DNA of 64,000 nucleotides, from NCBI GenBank assembly GCA_950106755.1, contig OX467091.1:16943538-17007537 (forward strand), given 5' to 3'. Positions 1 to 12,154 of this stretch are shown piece by piece. Source of the DNA: Climacium dendroides (lineage: Eukaryota > Streptophyta > Bryopsida > Hypnales > Climaciaceae). The notes beneath the pieces were generated by a model. The model ran no database searches, was not told where the DNA came from, and saw nothing but the letters and a program-made list of their open reading frames with translations. The translations under genes were made by a program, and so were the position numbers. Position 1 is the first letter of the stretch. Each line of letters starts with the position of its first letter.

Positions 1-1000
1 CTGAGATTGGATTACTAGGCAAGTAGAAGCTCAAGCTAGATATTTTATAAAATACTTACCAATAGGCTTTAATTGTAGGTATTTTATATTGTGATTGGTG
101 TTAATTCTTGCATAGCTCATTCCAATTTGGAGATTTTATCTTCTAAAGAATCAAGTTTTTATTATTAAGAGCAGTGTTTTTTTAATGTTCCAATTTAATT
201 TGATTTGATCGCATCACACACATTTTAATAAAAAAATAATTTTTTATAAATGAAAACCTTCTTAATGAATGTCTAGAATATAATTTTAGATAACATATCA
301 CATAATTTATTTTCTTTCTGATGATGTCTAAGTTATTAAATTAGGGGATGGTGAAGGTGTGCTCAATTTTTTGATGATATTTTTGAAGGAATAAGAGATA
401 TTGAGTTTCAAAGGAATTTAATACCAAATTAGACATTCTTGCACTTGGCCAAGTGCACTAATTTTACATGCACTTGCTTGATAGAAAGTGTAATTTCAAA
501 ATTATGGAACCTTCAACTTCTTCAAGGACACGTTTCATCCATTCTATTGTGCAATATCACATTTACGCATGTGGTTTATTTGATGAGGATCCTCATTTTT
601 CTTTACAAATGCTTTTTTGATCTAAAAAATTCTTCTTGTTTGTATATTTTAGACTTTTGTCATTGTATAGTGCAATTGTATTAATATTACACCATTTTCT
701 CGCTAATTTCACATGTACACTAATGAGAACTCCAATCACTTAGAGATTTAGTAAAAAAAATTCAAGTTGACAATCCCTCCAGTCCACTAGCTTTCCATTT
801 CTAATTTAGGATTGTTGCGAAACATTCAATGTGCACTCCAACAACTATAAACACACTCAAAACACAAGCATAGTGCCCATACTACCACACTCTCTATACT
901 CCCTTAACATGTACCATTTTTTTTATTATGGTATATGCTTGCATTGCATGTGCCTAAGGGCTAAACAATTTAGGTATGATGAATTAGAACATTGCATATG
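1..1000. other. AT-rich intergenic stretch
   Basis: No gene recognised. The short open frames here are low-complexity and do not resemble any family. The right edge runs into a MITE-like element at about 1001. Confidence 0.5.
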
Positions 1001-1096
1001 TTAAAGAGTGTTGTTACTAAGGGTCTTAGGAACACATTTAGACCTATTTTTGGACCAAGTTCACATTCCAAACACCACCCCTAACACCAAGTGCGA
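1001..1096 (-). mobile_element. MITE-like element, copy 1 (GCACTTGGTGT family)
   Basis: Read on the minus strand, this segment matches the element at 4693-4822 over about 90 bp with scattered mismatches. Shared landmarks are GCACTTGGTGT at the start, a GGGGTGrTGTTTG block, and an ending with AACAACA. This copy lies in the opposite orientation and its far inverted repeat has decayed. Two diverged copies in one window mark a dispersed repeat; neither has coding capacity. Confidence 0.55.
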
Positions 1097-1663
1097 AGTG
1101 CGAAGACACCTTAAAAGGAGTTGTTTCAAGACCATGTGGTTAAGCGATGTTTCGCTAATTTGGTTATTAACTATTCTTGTGCACTTCGATGGAGAGCGCA
1201 AGTCTGTAAAGATGAACAGATGCATGAGATTACTAGTCCAGCTTTTAGGAGTGCTCAGGTTGGATTCAGTTTCTGCAAGGAATACTTCATGTCTTCATCG
1301 TTCTTTATCAAAAAATAAAGAATCATCTTTCGAACTGCGGAGTACCGTATTTCGATGCTGAACTTCTCTTGTTTTGGTTGGTCTTCTCTCTCATCTGGAG
1401 TTGTAACTACCGTATGTGAGTTAAGTTGGAGAGTCTTGATTCTGTACTACGTTTGGGAGAGATTTGGTAATTGATGTGCTCTGGCATGTCCTTTGGAAAT
1501 AATTTCATGTGATAATCGTAGACTTTTATTCGTAACTGAATTCCGTACATACCTTTGGAATCAAAAGCAGGATAATAGAATAACGAGATCCTAAATGACA
1601 CTCGGCACCCGGCAATACTGTGTCGTATATTTTACAATCATCGTAACAGAGACAATTCTTCCG
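1097..1663. other. 3' flank of the helicase gene
   Basis: This stretch lies downstream of the stop codon of the minus-strand DEAD-box helicase and probably holds its 3' UTR and polyadenylation region. Open frames here do not look like conserved protein and are treated as chance. Confidence 0.4.
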
Positions 1664-4380
1664 TCAAGAATCTCTGTTTTCAGGTTTCTTTCGTTTCCTT
1701 TCCTTCAACCTGTTAGGATCTAAAAGACCTTTGTCCACCAAAGACTTCACTTTTTGATCTTTGCGAGTCTTCACCTTCTCTTCAAATCCACTATCCACAA
1801 TCTTCAACATAGCAACTCGTTTTGCTTTGTATATCTGAGGGAAGTCGACATTCAGACTACATATGAGTATTCATGACATTATGAAAGTTCCTGATACGAA
1901 CCCTCAACAGAAAAAGGGAAGGTACAAAAATTGTCAAGAAACCGTACCTTTGTGATAGTCTTCAAAACCTTATCTTCTTCCACTTCGTATTCCTCTAACT
2001 TTTTGCCTAGCAGTTCCTCAATGTCATGTACTAGCTCCACATCATACTGCAAACAAAAACCACTGGTCAGAATAGATGCGGAACAGAAAACTGTTATTAC
2101 TTGTTCGACAACCGACATCGATGTTAAAAACGTTAATTTTTCAACCACTCCCATAATTAGTGTCTCAACCACTGCCATAATCAGAGGCCATCTCAGTTCA
2201 CCCCAACTTATCAACAATCAACCAACGCCAATTACAATAAAGAAAACTTCCATAACCTTATAACCTTCAACACAAACACACAGGTAGTTTTACCTGTGTA
2301 ATCAAACTGACAGCACTCCCTCCTCTTCCAGCACGGGCTGTTCTCCCAACTCGATGTACATAATCTCTAGTGAACCTGATTGACACAGTAGGGGTAGGAT
2401 CAGTCTACGACCAACAATAGTAACCCGTTCTAGAATGCACAACATAATCTAGACGAGAGAAGTCACAGCGAATTCTCTGCGTTACTCTGGCAAAATAAAC
2501 ATCACTGCCTCACGTCAAAAGAAACAAACCAAGTTGTTGAGTCATACGAATTTTTCTAGTTTCACTAGACATGGAACAATAGGATCAAAAGAAGTAATCC
2601 GTTACACACCTGGGAATGTCATAATTGACTACCAAGTCAACAGTTGGAATATCCAGGCCTCTACTAGCTACATCAGTCGCAATTAATATAGGCACCTGCC
2701 CGGACTTAAATCTACTCAATGACGCCAGCCTCTGTTGCTGTGTCTTCATGGAGTGCAATGCAGTAGTGTCCACTTCCAGCTCTGCCATCATCAAGCTTAA
2801 TAAATGACATGTCCTGCATACGCAAAAGTTCATAGATTAGATTGAACATAAAGAACCTGCTACAAGACATGAATACAGGACCATTCCGCTTCCTCTGAGC
2901 ATCTGCGGTCACATACATATAAAACTGAAACCCGAAAAAACATCAAAAAATTCTTAGTGAGAATATTCGTCACAACTACCTGCAACTTGAAGCAAAGATG
3001 ATGACCGAACGTATCTTTCGCTCCTCCAAAGTGGACATGATGTGCATAAGATACACATCTTTCACATTCGCAGGAGTCAAGATGTAGTGCTGCTGAAGAG
3101 CTTCCACCGTTTTGAACCCCTCGTAAGCCTGATAGAAAAAAGCCTTGTCCAGGGAGACGTCATGCAAAGCTTTCAGATTCGTCGTCATTGTAGCAGAAAA
3201 TAGTAACGTCTGGCGAGTGTCAGGCATGCCCTGAAAGACAGCTCTAAGCTCGCTTTCGAAGCCGACATCCATAAGCCGATCAGCTTCATCGAGCACTAGA
3301 AACTGCCAAAGGAGTTCCGGTAAATTAACACAATACTTCAAATATGTCGATCAAAACAAAGAAAATTTCCAAAAGATCCTACTAAGTAACCTTAAATCTT
3401 GACAAAAATCCCAAAAGCAAAACTACCTGTTCAGGGTTTATCTAGGATTCAGGATTTGGTTCCGACAAACTAAGCTGGAATTTCCAAGATCATTCATTAG
3501 ATAATTCCATAATTTGTGGCATACATTAACACAGTGCTTCAAATTATCGACTTCAGGGAATCCAAGGCATGACAAACTTCTAATAATCCGACTAAATAAT
3601 CTAATTCAAAATAACAAAATCCACACCCTAAATTACTCGAAGACGGCTGGAATTCCATGATCGTCTTGAGGTGATACCTCAAGTTTCGGCACATTAACAC
3701 AGTACTTCAAAAAATATCGAATTCAGCGAACAGAGAGCAAAGAAAATATCTGATGTGTTGGTCTTAATTTTTGACAGAAACCCGAAAAAAACCTGACATA
3801 CCTTGGCTCGAGCAAAGACTGCTGGAATACCAGGATCATTCATAAGATGATCCCTCAGACGGCCAGGAGTTGCAATAACCACGTGAGGCCGCTGCATGAG
3901 AGCTTTGGCTTGCTCGGTCATATCCATCCCTCCCACCACCACCGTACTCCGCAAATTGATCTCGGCTCCTAAGGCCTTAAACTGATCGGCGATTTGAAAC
4001 GCCAATTCTCGCGTCGGCGTCAACACGAGCGCAAACACACCGTAAGGATTCTCAGCCAGCTTCTGGAGAATCGGAAGCGCGAACGCGGCTGTTTTCCCAC
4101 TCCCCGTCTGCGCCAACCCGAACACGTCCTTCCCCGCTAGAATCTGCGGGACGCAACCCTGTTGCACCGGTGTCGGGCGCTTCAACCCGAGCTCCTTGCA
4201 TGATCGCACCAGCCAATCTGTTAACCCTAATCCTTGGAACGAAGTGATTTCTTCCGCCGGCTTCGAATCTTCCTTCACGGATACGGGTACCGTAACGTTG
4301 CGCTCCTTGCTGGTGGGATTTGAGGACACCTTCTTCGATTTCCGTTTTGAAAACAACGGCGGTGCGTTCGAACTCTCCAT
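1664..4380 (-). CDS. DBP8: DEAD-box ATP-dependent RNA helicase, DBP8/DDX49/RH36 type
   Basis: Six exons: 4380-3802, 3302-2980, 2813-2610, 2375-2294, 2046-1948 and 1834-1664. All junctions are GT-AG and all phases fit, giving 485 residues (the family is about 480-490). Motifs seen: Q-motif region RPTPVQ (68-73), motif I AQTGSGKT (90-97), PTRELA (122-127), TPGR (171-174), DEAD (198-201), SAT (229-231), RGLD (352-355) and [10 protein letters not shown] (376-385). A basic tail ends the protein. The C-terminal stretch around [16 protein letters not shown] is typical of Dbp8/DDX49 and separates it from other DEAD-box proteins. The known family role is nucleolar 18S rRNA processing and 40S subunit assembly. 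The start is the first in-frame ATG (ACCATGG context). Intron sizes are 499, 166, 234, 247 and 113 bp. Intron 1 contains degenerate copies of the exon 1 end. A telo-box cluster lies about 200 bp upstream. Exon structure is inferred from splice signals and family similarity. Confidence 0.95.
3301..3870. repeat. Degenerate tandem copies of the exon 1/intron 1 junction in the helicase gene
   Basis: On the plus strand a block GCTGGAATnCCA-GATCnT recurs at about 3831 (inside exon 1), 3646 and 3472. A second block, TTAACACAGTrCTTCAAA, recurs at about 3694, 3526 and, weaker, 3323. Spacing is about 165-205 bp. The intron therefore seems to have grown by repeated duplication of a segment that spans the end of exon 1 and its splice donor. 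Confidence 0.6.
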
Positions 4381-4569
4381 GGTCAAACCTCGAACAAAAA
4401 AGCCCCAAAACTAACTCTCCATGGCCAAAATCTAAACACTAGAATTCACAACCCTAGATTCCAATTCGAACAACCCCAATACCGGCACCACATCCCTCCC
4501 CAAAATTACTCAAAACAATTAAGTTACAAGGAGACGATATCACAGTTTCAACCGCTGTGCTAACTCTAA

Positions 4570-4600
4570 AACCTTAAACCCTTAAACCCTAACCCTAAAT
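4570..4600 (-). promoter_or_regulatory. Telo-box cluster in the helicase promoter
   Basis: The plus strand carries TTAAACCCTAACCCTAAA and a neighbouring TTAAACCC, about 190-220 bp upstream of the helicase ATG. Telo-boxes (AAACCCTA) are well known near transcription starts of plant ribosomal-protein and ribosome-biogenesis genes, which suits a rRNA-processing helicase. A chance interstitial telomeric repeat is the alternative. Confidence 0.55.
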
Positions 4601-4692
4601 ATTTCTGACGCAAAATCCAGTTTTGATCATCTGCAAAGCTCTCACTGATTCATGTGATTCATGTATATTACATGTGCTCTTACAATTATCCC

Positions 4693-4822
4693 TTTAGGAT
4701 GTTTGCACTTGGTGTCAGGGGTGATGTTTGCAATGTGAATCTGGTGTAAAAGTAGGCCTAAATTCGTTCACAAGACCTTCAATAACAACACATTTTAACA
4801 CCAAGTGCAAACATACCTTTAT
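4693..4822 (+). mobile_element. MITE-like element, copy 2
   Basis: A perfect 17-bp inverted repeat, ATGTTTGCACTTGGTGT at 4699-4715 and its complement at 4798-4814, encloses about 80 bp. The interior matches the copy at 1001-1096. There is no coding capacity. The outer flanks (CTTTAGG and CCTTTAT) are partly symmetrical, so the exact ends are uncertain. Confidence 0.65.
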
Positions 4823-4842
4823 GGTCACTCCAACATGTTATT

Positions 4843-5757
4843 TTAACCCCTAAAGGTTTTTGACTATGTTTTCAACAAAAACACTCTAAAATTTCCATTT
4901 CTACCAAATTTTAGAAAAAAAACTATTTTTGGACACATGTAGGATCTTGTAGTACAATGGTTTGTGAAGAAGTGGTAAAAATTTCAGAAATTTCTGCACA
5001 TAGAGTGCAAGATATTAGTGTTTGAAGTAACAAAAACCTTTCTTTTGTCCCTATGAAAAACTAGGCAACTACACTTCACAAGGTCACATTTTTATGAAAA
5101 AATATCTAAAATGGTAGTTACTCTTTGGATTCATTCTTCAAGGCAAGTTGGCTACATGATTGAAAATTTTCAAATTATTTGGAGTTGTCCAGTATATAGG
5201 AAAAAAATAGTAAGTAGAAAGAAGTAGAGAATTATTCAAAACACTAAATTGTTAACAATTAATTTATGGAATTGAAAAATGCCAATCCCAATGGTTTTAA
5301 TGTTGTAATAAACAATCTACACCTAATATTTAAAATTGATTAAGATAAAGGACTTCAAAATTTATTTGAGAGTAGAAAATCTATAACTGCCCACAAACTA
5401 CCCCAAACTAAAATTCCTCATAACTTTCATCTCATTAATCGTAATGGAATGATTTAAAGCTTTTCAAGTATATGTAAATCTAGAGAACCAATTTCAAATT
5501 TTTTTTCTTAAAAAAGTGATTTTTAAAGAAGTTTTTTTTATTACCCGGGCTGCCCACTGAACACAGAAAATGACATATCATACAATAACTTATAGACCAT
5601 GTAGTCAAAAGTTATGAAAATTGTTGGGCCTTAAATCTACTCCTTGGGCACATGTTGTGTGAAAATTTGAAAGAAAAGAAATAAAAACTCCATTCATAAT
5701 GAGTTGTCTAAAATCGTTGAGTTGCCAAAAAATGCCGTTTAGTCCTTTAGGGGTTAA
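4843..5757 (+). mobile_element. TTAA-flanked non-autonomous DNA transposon, copy A
   Basis: The element starts TTAA-CCCCTAAAGG and ends CCTTTAGGGG-TTAA, 915 bp including both TTAA. Landmarks shared with copies B and C occur at matching offsets: TAGGATCTTGTA, GCAAGATATT, ATAACTTTC followed by ATGGAATGA-T-AAAGC, and TGCCCA-TGA. No long reading frame is present, so it is non-autonomous. TTAA targets with CCC-initial termini recall piggyBac-type elements; the superfamily call is inference. Confidence 0.7.
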
Positions 5758-8700
5758 ATACCGTACAAAGGTAGGACCACCCATTCCCAATTATAGATCT
5801 ACATCCAACCTGCAAGGTGTAGTTATTCCAACCAAAGTTGAAACAAATTTTCAAATGAAGCTTGGAATGTATTTTTTCCTCCTTTTCAAGGTTGGAACTA
5901 GTAAGGTCATGACACATGTTCCAAAGTAGTGAGTAAGAAAGTAGGAAGTAATGAGCATAAAAGTAGTTTTTGAATGATTAGAATTGGAATACTCTAGGCA
6001 TTGGACATGGGTCTAGACCAACTTCTACCTTTCAAAATTCAAAGTAAATTTAGTTCGAACTATAAAATTACCAAATTTTCGGCAATCCCCATTCTTTATA
6101 TCTCTATACCTTCAAAATATTTGTTTCACTTTGAACTTTTCCAGATCATATCTACAATTGTTTATTTGATTGGTTGTGGGTGGCTTCATTTAAGTGTGCC
6201 ATTTGCTGCTATCACAGTCAAAATAAAAATAAAAATAATTTTCTAAATTCAATAACTTTCACACTATTTGTCCAAATGCTATGAAACAAATCCTATACCC
6301 CTCTTTGTAGAGAGCTTTCCAACAATATTAAGAACTAGACTGGGGACATATGATCCAAAAGATCTCATTGTAACAAAAAAAATCAAAACAAAACAACCTA
6401 ACTTAAAGTATGGACTAGTGTATCATGTGCCATTGCCACAATCAATATGTAAATAAAAGTAATTTTCATTGTATCAAACAAACAAAATAAAACAAAACAA
6501 ACAACCTATCTTAACAAATGGAACAAAAAACGGCTAATATTATACAAGAAATGGAATCTTGAAAAGTATTTTTTGTAGAAAGGTGGAGTTAATGGCTCTT
6601 GCAAATTTCAAATTCTAAACATCCTATGGTTGCATTGTTCAAACCATTGTTATGGCAAGGTAGGCCATGATTTGCTTGATTGTTTTGGATGTTGCATAAT
6701 AATTATATTAGGCAAATTGTAAATTTCAATCAACTCTTAAAAACGGCTTTTGCCACCTTGTAAATTTCAATTAGCTATTAAAAAATGGCTTTGGGCACCT
6801 TCCTACCTTATATTGGTATGTTCAAGCCTTTCTGACACAATTCAATTAAGGCAACCTTAAACATCCCATCAAAACAAGTGGACAAACAAACCCCCTCCTC
6901 ATGTGTTAGCAAAAACCTCACGGATACCATCGGAAGTCCCTACTCCATTTGGCCATCACCCAAGGTGGTTTTAGGTCATTTAGATAGCAACTTGGTAAAA
7001 TTTTGGCATTTGGACAATTTGGCAACTTGATCCAATTTTCTTGGCTTTTGGCATGTTACTCTTCCTGGTTTTTTGATACTTTGATGAAATGATTTGATTT
7101 TTTCTATGCATACATGAATGTGTTCTTCTTTTCAAAATTTTCTCAAGAATAATTTTTGAATATTTAGAATTTATTCAACAATGAAAATTTTTAAATTTTC
7201 AAAAATATTTGTACAATTTTTCATATTTTAGACATGCTCCAATTTTTCCCTAATTATTTAGGACATTGACCTACATGTAGGATACCTTGTTCTACCACAA
7301 TTTGATGTACGCTCTTATGTTTTTTTTTAAAGTTTAGAGTATCTAATTTCATGTCTAGATTTGTTGAACTAGAAAAAATAAGATGAACAAATGCTCTAAT
7401 TTTGTGAGACTAAACATCAAGAGGACATTAAATAGTAACAAACATTCCAACTATGAACCTTGCAATATATAAAATTTATTGCAAAATGCCCCTCGGATGT
7501 ACATTATATTTGACATCTCATCAAGTATCACCAAGTGCACTTCTAATTTCTATGATTGGAATCTATATATAAAATTTTATATTTTCATAAATAAAATATT
7601 TGGAAATCCTAAAAGAAATTGGGAATCATATTGTTTACAATATATTTATAAAAACTGTTGTATTTGGTGATTACGGTTGACAAAAAATATTTCTAAAAAT
7701 AAATATCAATTTTTTTAAAAATCAAATAAATATATTTTTTATTGGAAAAAATGAATCTTTGTATTTTTAGGCATCTACCAAATCACAAATCACAATTTTA
7801 ATAGATTCTTTGGTAAAATATTGATTTTGATTGTTGAATATAATAAACTCAAATTTGACAAGGTAAAAAATTGTATTGGATATTATTACAATTATGGAAT
7901 TTTGCATAGTTATAATCATAATGCAAATTGCTTGATTTTTAGAAAAAAATAAGAAGACTTTGAAGTATATGTTATAAACAGTTCAAATTGCAACCTATTA
8001 ATCATTTATGATTGTAAAAGAAATCTCAAGTTTTTAACTCATTAAAATCTTCAAATTCCATTAAAAATAATATTATCTACATTTGTGTTTATATATAATT
8101 TTTGAAGCATAAGTATGTCAACTATTTACAATACCAATGAGGGTGTGTCTTAAATGGTATACAATAACATGAAATAAAATATTCAAGTCATCAAGACTCA
8201 AAAAAAAGCATAGGCAATTTTGGGAGTGATTATGAAACTTGCTTCAACAACTGAGTCTATGGGGTAGTTAGCTTTGGAATCCATTTAAATCCAACTTGTA
8301 ATTGCTTTATGCTTCAAGTTTTTTTATTATTGTAGTACACAAAGGATACTACAACATTCATGTTTGCTCGTTTGGATTTTGTCCACTCATTTTCAACATA
8401 TGGCACATGGATTGAAATTGAATGCAACATAGATTTAGTTTTTGAAGTTACTGTAGATATTATTGAATGTTCCTTAATTGTTTCCTTGTTTTGTTTTATC
8501 TAAGGCAAATTGTTTGGTATACTAATTAAATAGTCAAATTGCCAATAATTAGTGTAATGATGCTCAATCACAATTAGTTCCTTGTGGCAATTTGTCTTAG
8601 TATGTACAATATGAAATATAATGAACGTCCTTGGCCAATTGCTCAATTCTTCAAAATAGCCTATTCCACAATTAGTAGCTCGATTGATTTAGCATTTTAA

Positions 8701-8793
8701 CAATTATTTTTTTAGAAAACCATACTCAGCTATCATAGTTGTCTTCCTCAACATGGCGACAATTAGACAACCATGACGTCCAATACATCTAAT
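5758..8793. other. AT-rich intergenic stretch
   Basis: No gene recognised. Short open frames near 6001-6456 have skewed, AT-driven composition and no recognisable motif. Confidence 0.45.
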
Positions 8794-9012
8794 AGCCCCT
8801 CCGTTCGTCTAATAAAGTCAACTTTAAATTTGACTTTCAAATAACTTTTAAATAAAACACTCTCTCTTTTGAATCTTAACATATTAAAGTTTCATTTTAT
8901 TGAAGTGTCTCAATTGAATTAACACTTGTTATATTCTAAATTTTGAGTCATACTTGAAATGAGATTTTTATGAGCATTCAACTTTGAAAAGGCCTTATTA
9001 GACATGCTTAGA
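8794..9012. mobile_element. Possible MITE with GTCTAATAA termini
   Basis: The left end reads CCCTCCGTTCGTCTAATAAA. The right end, on the other strand, reads AGCATGTCTAATAAGG, giving an imperfect inverted repeat around a shared GTCTAATAA core. The spacing of about 220 bp and the CTCCGT-like start recall plant MITEs. No clear target duplication is visible. Confidence 0.35.
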
Positions 9013-12000
9013 CTAACAAATTATTGTACAACATACAACATCATACTGACACCCTGAAATTTGTCCAACAAGACGACTCTGTCAGCTATATAACTTCAAT
9101 TTCTCACATACCACCTTTACAGTCTTTTGTTTCCTATACTACACATGATTTATTGTCCAATCAAGTGTAGAATTGAGTGATAATTTGGACAAATAGACAT
9201 ACAAATTGCAAAGGCGAAGAAATTTACCAATTTGATCTAGCATCTTGTTGACAATTGTTCATGTTTCCATTCTCAAATCTCAACTCTGATAATTCTATAC
9301 TTTTTGATTTATTAACCAACACTTGAATCTATTGGTCATAGTTGATACAATCTCACAATGTCAACTAACCATTTATACATACTAATCGATTCGACCTACC
9401 GTGCTTTCTATTACTTGTGCATATGATTCAATTTCACATCACACCTTCGCTCCTTATCATTTACATAACTTAATTCACTTGCAAACCATTCTACTGTTTC
9501 CATAACAATCAGTCCAATCTATACACATTCAAGTTGGACAATTCAATAATGACACTACGTAAACAAGGTTCAATTGACCATTTTGTCACAAGCCAACTCT
9601 ATTAACCAACTTAGACAACTAGACTTGTAACCTTGACACTTTAATATTTACAAACAACCTTGATCAATTTAACTTACACAAACACGCGCACATGTCTAGA
9701 CTCATAATTGTCACTACAAGCCTAAGTGTACATAGTTGTAACCATTAAAGATTTTAGCAATTAGATTATGAATCATCTTGCTATATCTTGTAGATGACAA
9801 GTAGTTCAGTTTGTGTGGTTTAACTTCGCAATTTGATTTACATTGTTTCAACACTAGCTTCAATATTACTCTCATAACCTAAATTCAACATGCATCAATA
9901 AAATTGTTATCTACTTTCCTAATCCTTAGATTCTTGGAAATTCCAACCTTCAAACATTAATTATTAGTTTGCAACTATCTTTGTAGCAAGTTTCCAACCA
10001 TACTATAAGAACATTCTTGCAACTACAATCAATTTGTCACTCAAGAGATCCACAATTCAATTACAATTAAATGAACATAAATCATTTTCAAAGCAAACAT
10101 TAATATAATACAAACAATTAGACACAATCACAACATCAATCCAAACTCATTTTTTCCTTCTTCAGTTAGCTCATTTGGCAAGGAATTTTTCATTGTGCTC
10201 AACAATTCAACAATGGCAACCATTGCCCTCACAATTCTTTTTGAACTTTTTTTTTTCTACAACCATTATAGGAAACTTATATTTTTAGGTGAAAAATTTA
10301 AGGTGATGTTGAATGTAAAAATCCATATTTTATGTCAATGACATCTAATGTAATATCTCCATGTTACATTGAACATTATTATTGACATAAAAACATTGGT
10401 TATTAAATTTGATGTGGCCTAAAATCTATCAACTTAGACATCAAAGAACTCTAGTTTCTTATAATGAATGACAATTTGACCTCCTAGATTAATTGCCCTC
10501 TATCTTATAATCGACAAACTTCACATGATCACTCCATGGTTACTCCTATAACCAATTGCCTCTACACAAATAATTGATGATTTGACCAACTCAATAGGAG
10601 GCTCCAAGCTCTCAATCCACTTTCAATATCCACACTATCATACACACATGCAATTTAACATACATCCAAACTTTTACAAAATTATACACTAGAATTAGAA
10701 TATAGAAATCGATTGAAGGAATACAAAAATACAAATCACCATATGCAACAAATAGACTTTATATATATGAACTAAAAACCCAAACACTAATGAACCTTTC
10801 ATATATAACCTTTTAGTTGCATGATGACTTGTCTAATGATTGATCTAAAGGATCACCAAGCCTATTTGCCACTCAATATTCCAATATTCAAATCTAATTT
10901 TAAGTTTTAAGTTATTTTTACACTAACAAGAATTATTGGCCAATTTCACTCTTCAAACTTGAAAATAAACACTTTAAATGTGACAAAAACATACAAAAGG
11001 GCAAAAAGACAAAATCTTCAAAAAGTTTATATCTATAGTTACATACATGCCAAATTTCAAAAATTGATGAGTATTTTTTTTTAAAATGCCCAACAAATGC
11101 CCAAATTACTTGAACTACCAAAAAAGTTCATGTCAATATAGCATTTGATTTGGGCTCCCAATCCAAAAATAATAATATTTTCACTAAGGAGATACATGTT
11201 CATATCTTGTATCAAAATTTTGTAAACATTTATCCGAAATTGACTTTATAGGACCCCTAGTTAAATTTTCAATTATTTGCTCAATTGACAATTGATCTTT
11301 AGGGATTGATGGAATGAATTCACTTATACAATAATGTTTCAAGTAAGATTTTTTCACAAAACAATTAGCTTTCAACTACCAAATAAAAATCAAAGTAGTG
11401 AAGTTAGTCTATTTGAATATTTCTACTTTTGAAAATTACCTTTTGATTATCTAAATTACAAAATAGCAATATAGTAGAATTGTCAATTTGGTTTTATATA
11501 TAATGGAATGTTATTTTACATTATCATTATTAAAAAAATTGCTATAAGAATAACAAAACAAAGATGATTTTAATTTTTCAAAATAATTCCTTCTAAATGC
11601 TTTACAAACAAGAAAATAAAGCAATTAGTTTGATTTTAGTTCCTATTTTTTAACAAAAAAATAACCAAGGACACATGTTAGCTACATGTTATGTATAAGA
11701 GAGAATACATGTATCATTTGCATAACAAACATCTAAGATAATTCATGTATTAGTTTCTCTATTGTTCTAAAATTAGATTTATTCTAAACTAAATTTGTTC
11801 TAAAGCAAGGTAAGTTTGCATTTTGTGTTGATTAGAGTCATTATTGCACCTTTTTTTTCTTTAGATTAAAATGTTTTTTTTTCAAATCAAATATAAAATA
11901 AATGTGCACTAGAAATAAACATTTTTCAAATATTTTTTATAATAAATAAAATTTTCATTATAAAGAAATTACATTGATGTCATAATTATCATATTCTTAC

Positions 12001-12154
12001 CACTATTATTTAGTGACCATCTAAATCTTACTCATCTTTATTATTTCATAATTATATGCTTCTTCTTTTGAACCCTAAATCTTCATTACAACCTTGCAAA
12101 AAACAAAATCTTCATGAGACTTCAAGTTTTGAATGCAAATTGGTATTTAGAACA
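9013..12154. other. AT-rich intergenic stretch and upstream region of the LEA-like gene
   Basis: No gene recognised between about 9.0 and 12.1 kb. The last few hundred bases should include the promoter and leader of the LEA-like gene. I could not pick out a convincing TATA box or ABRE. Confidence 0.45.
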
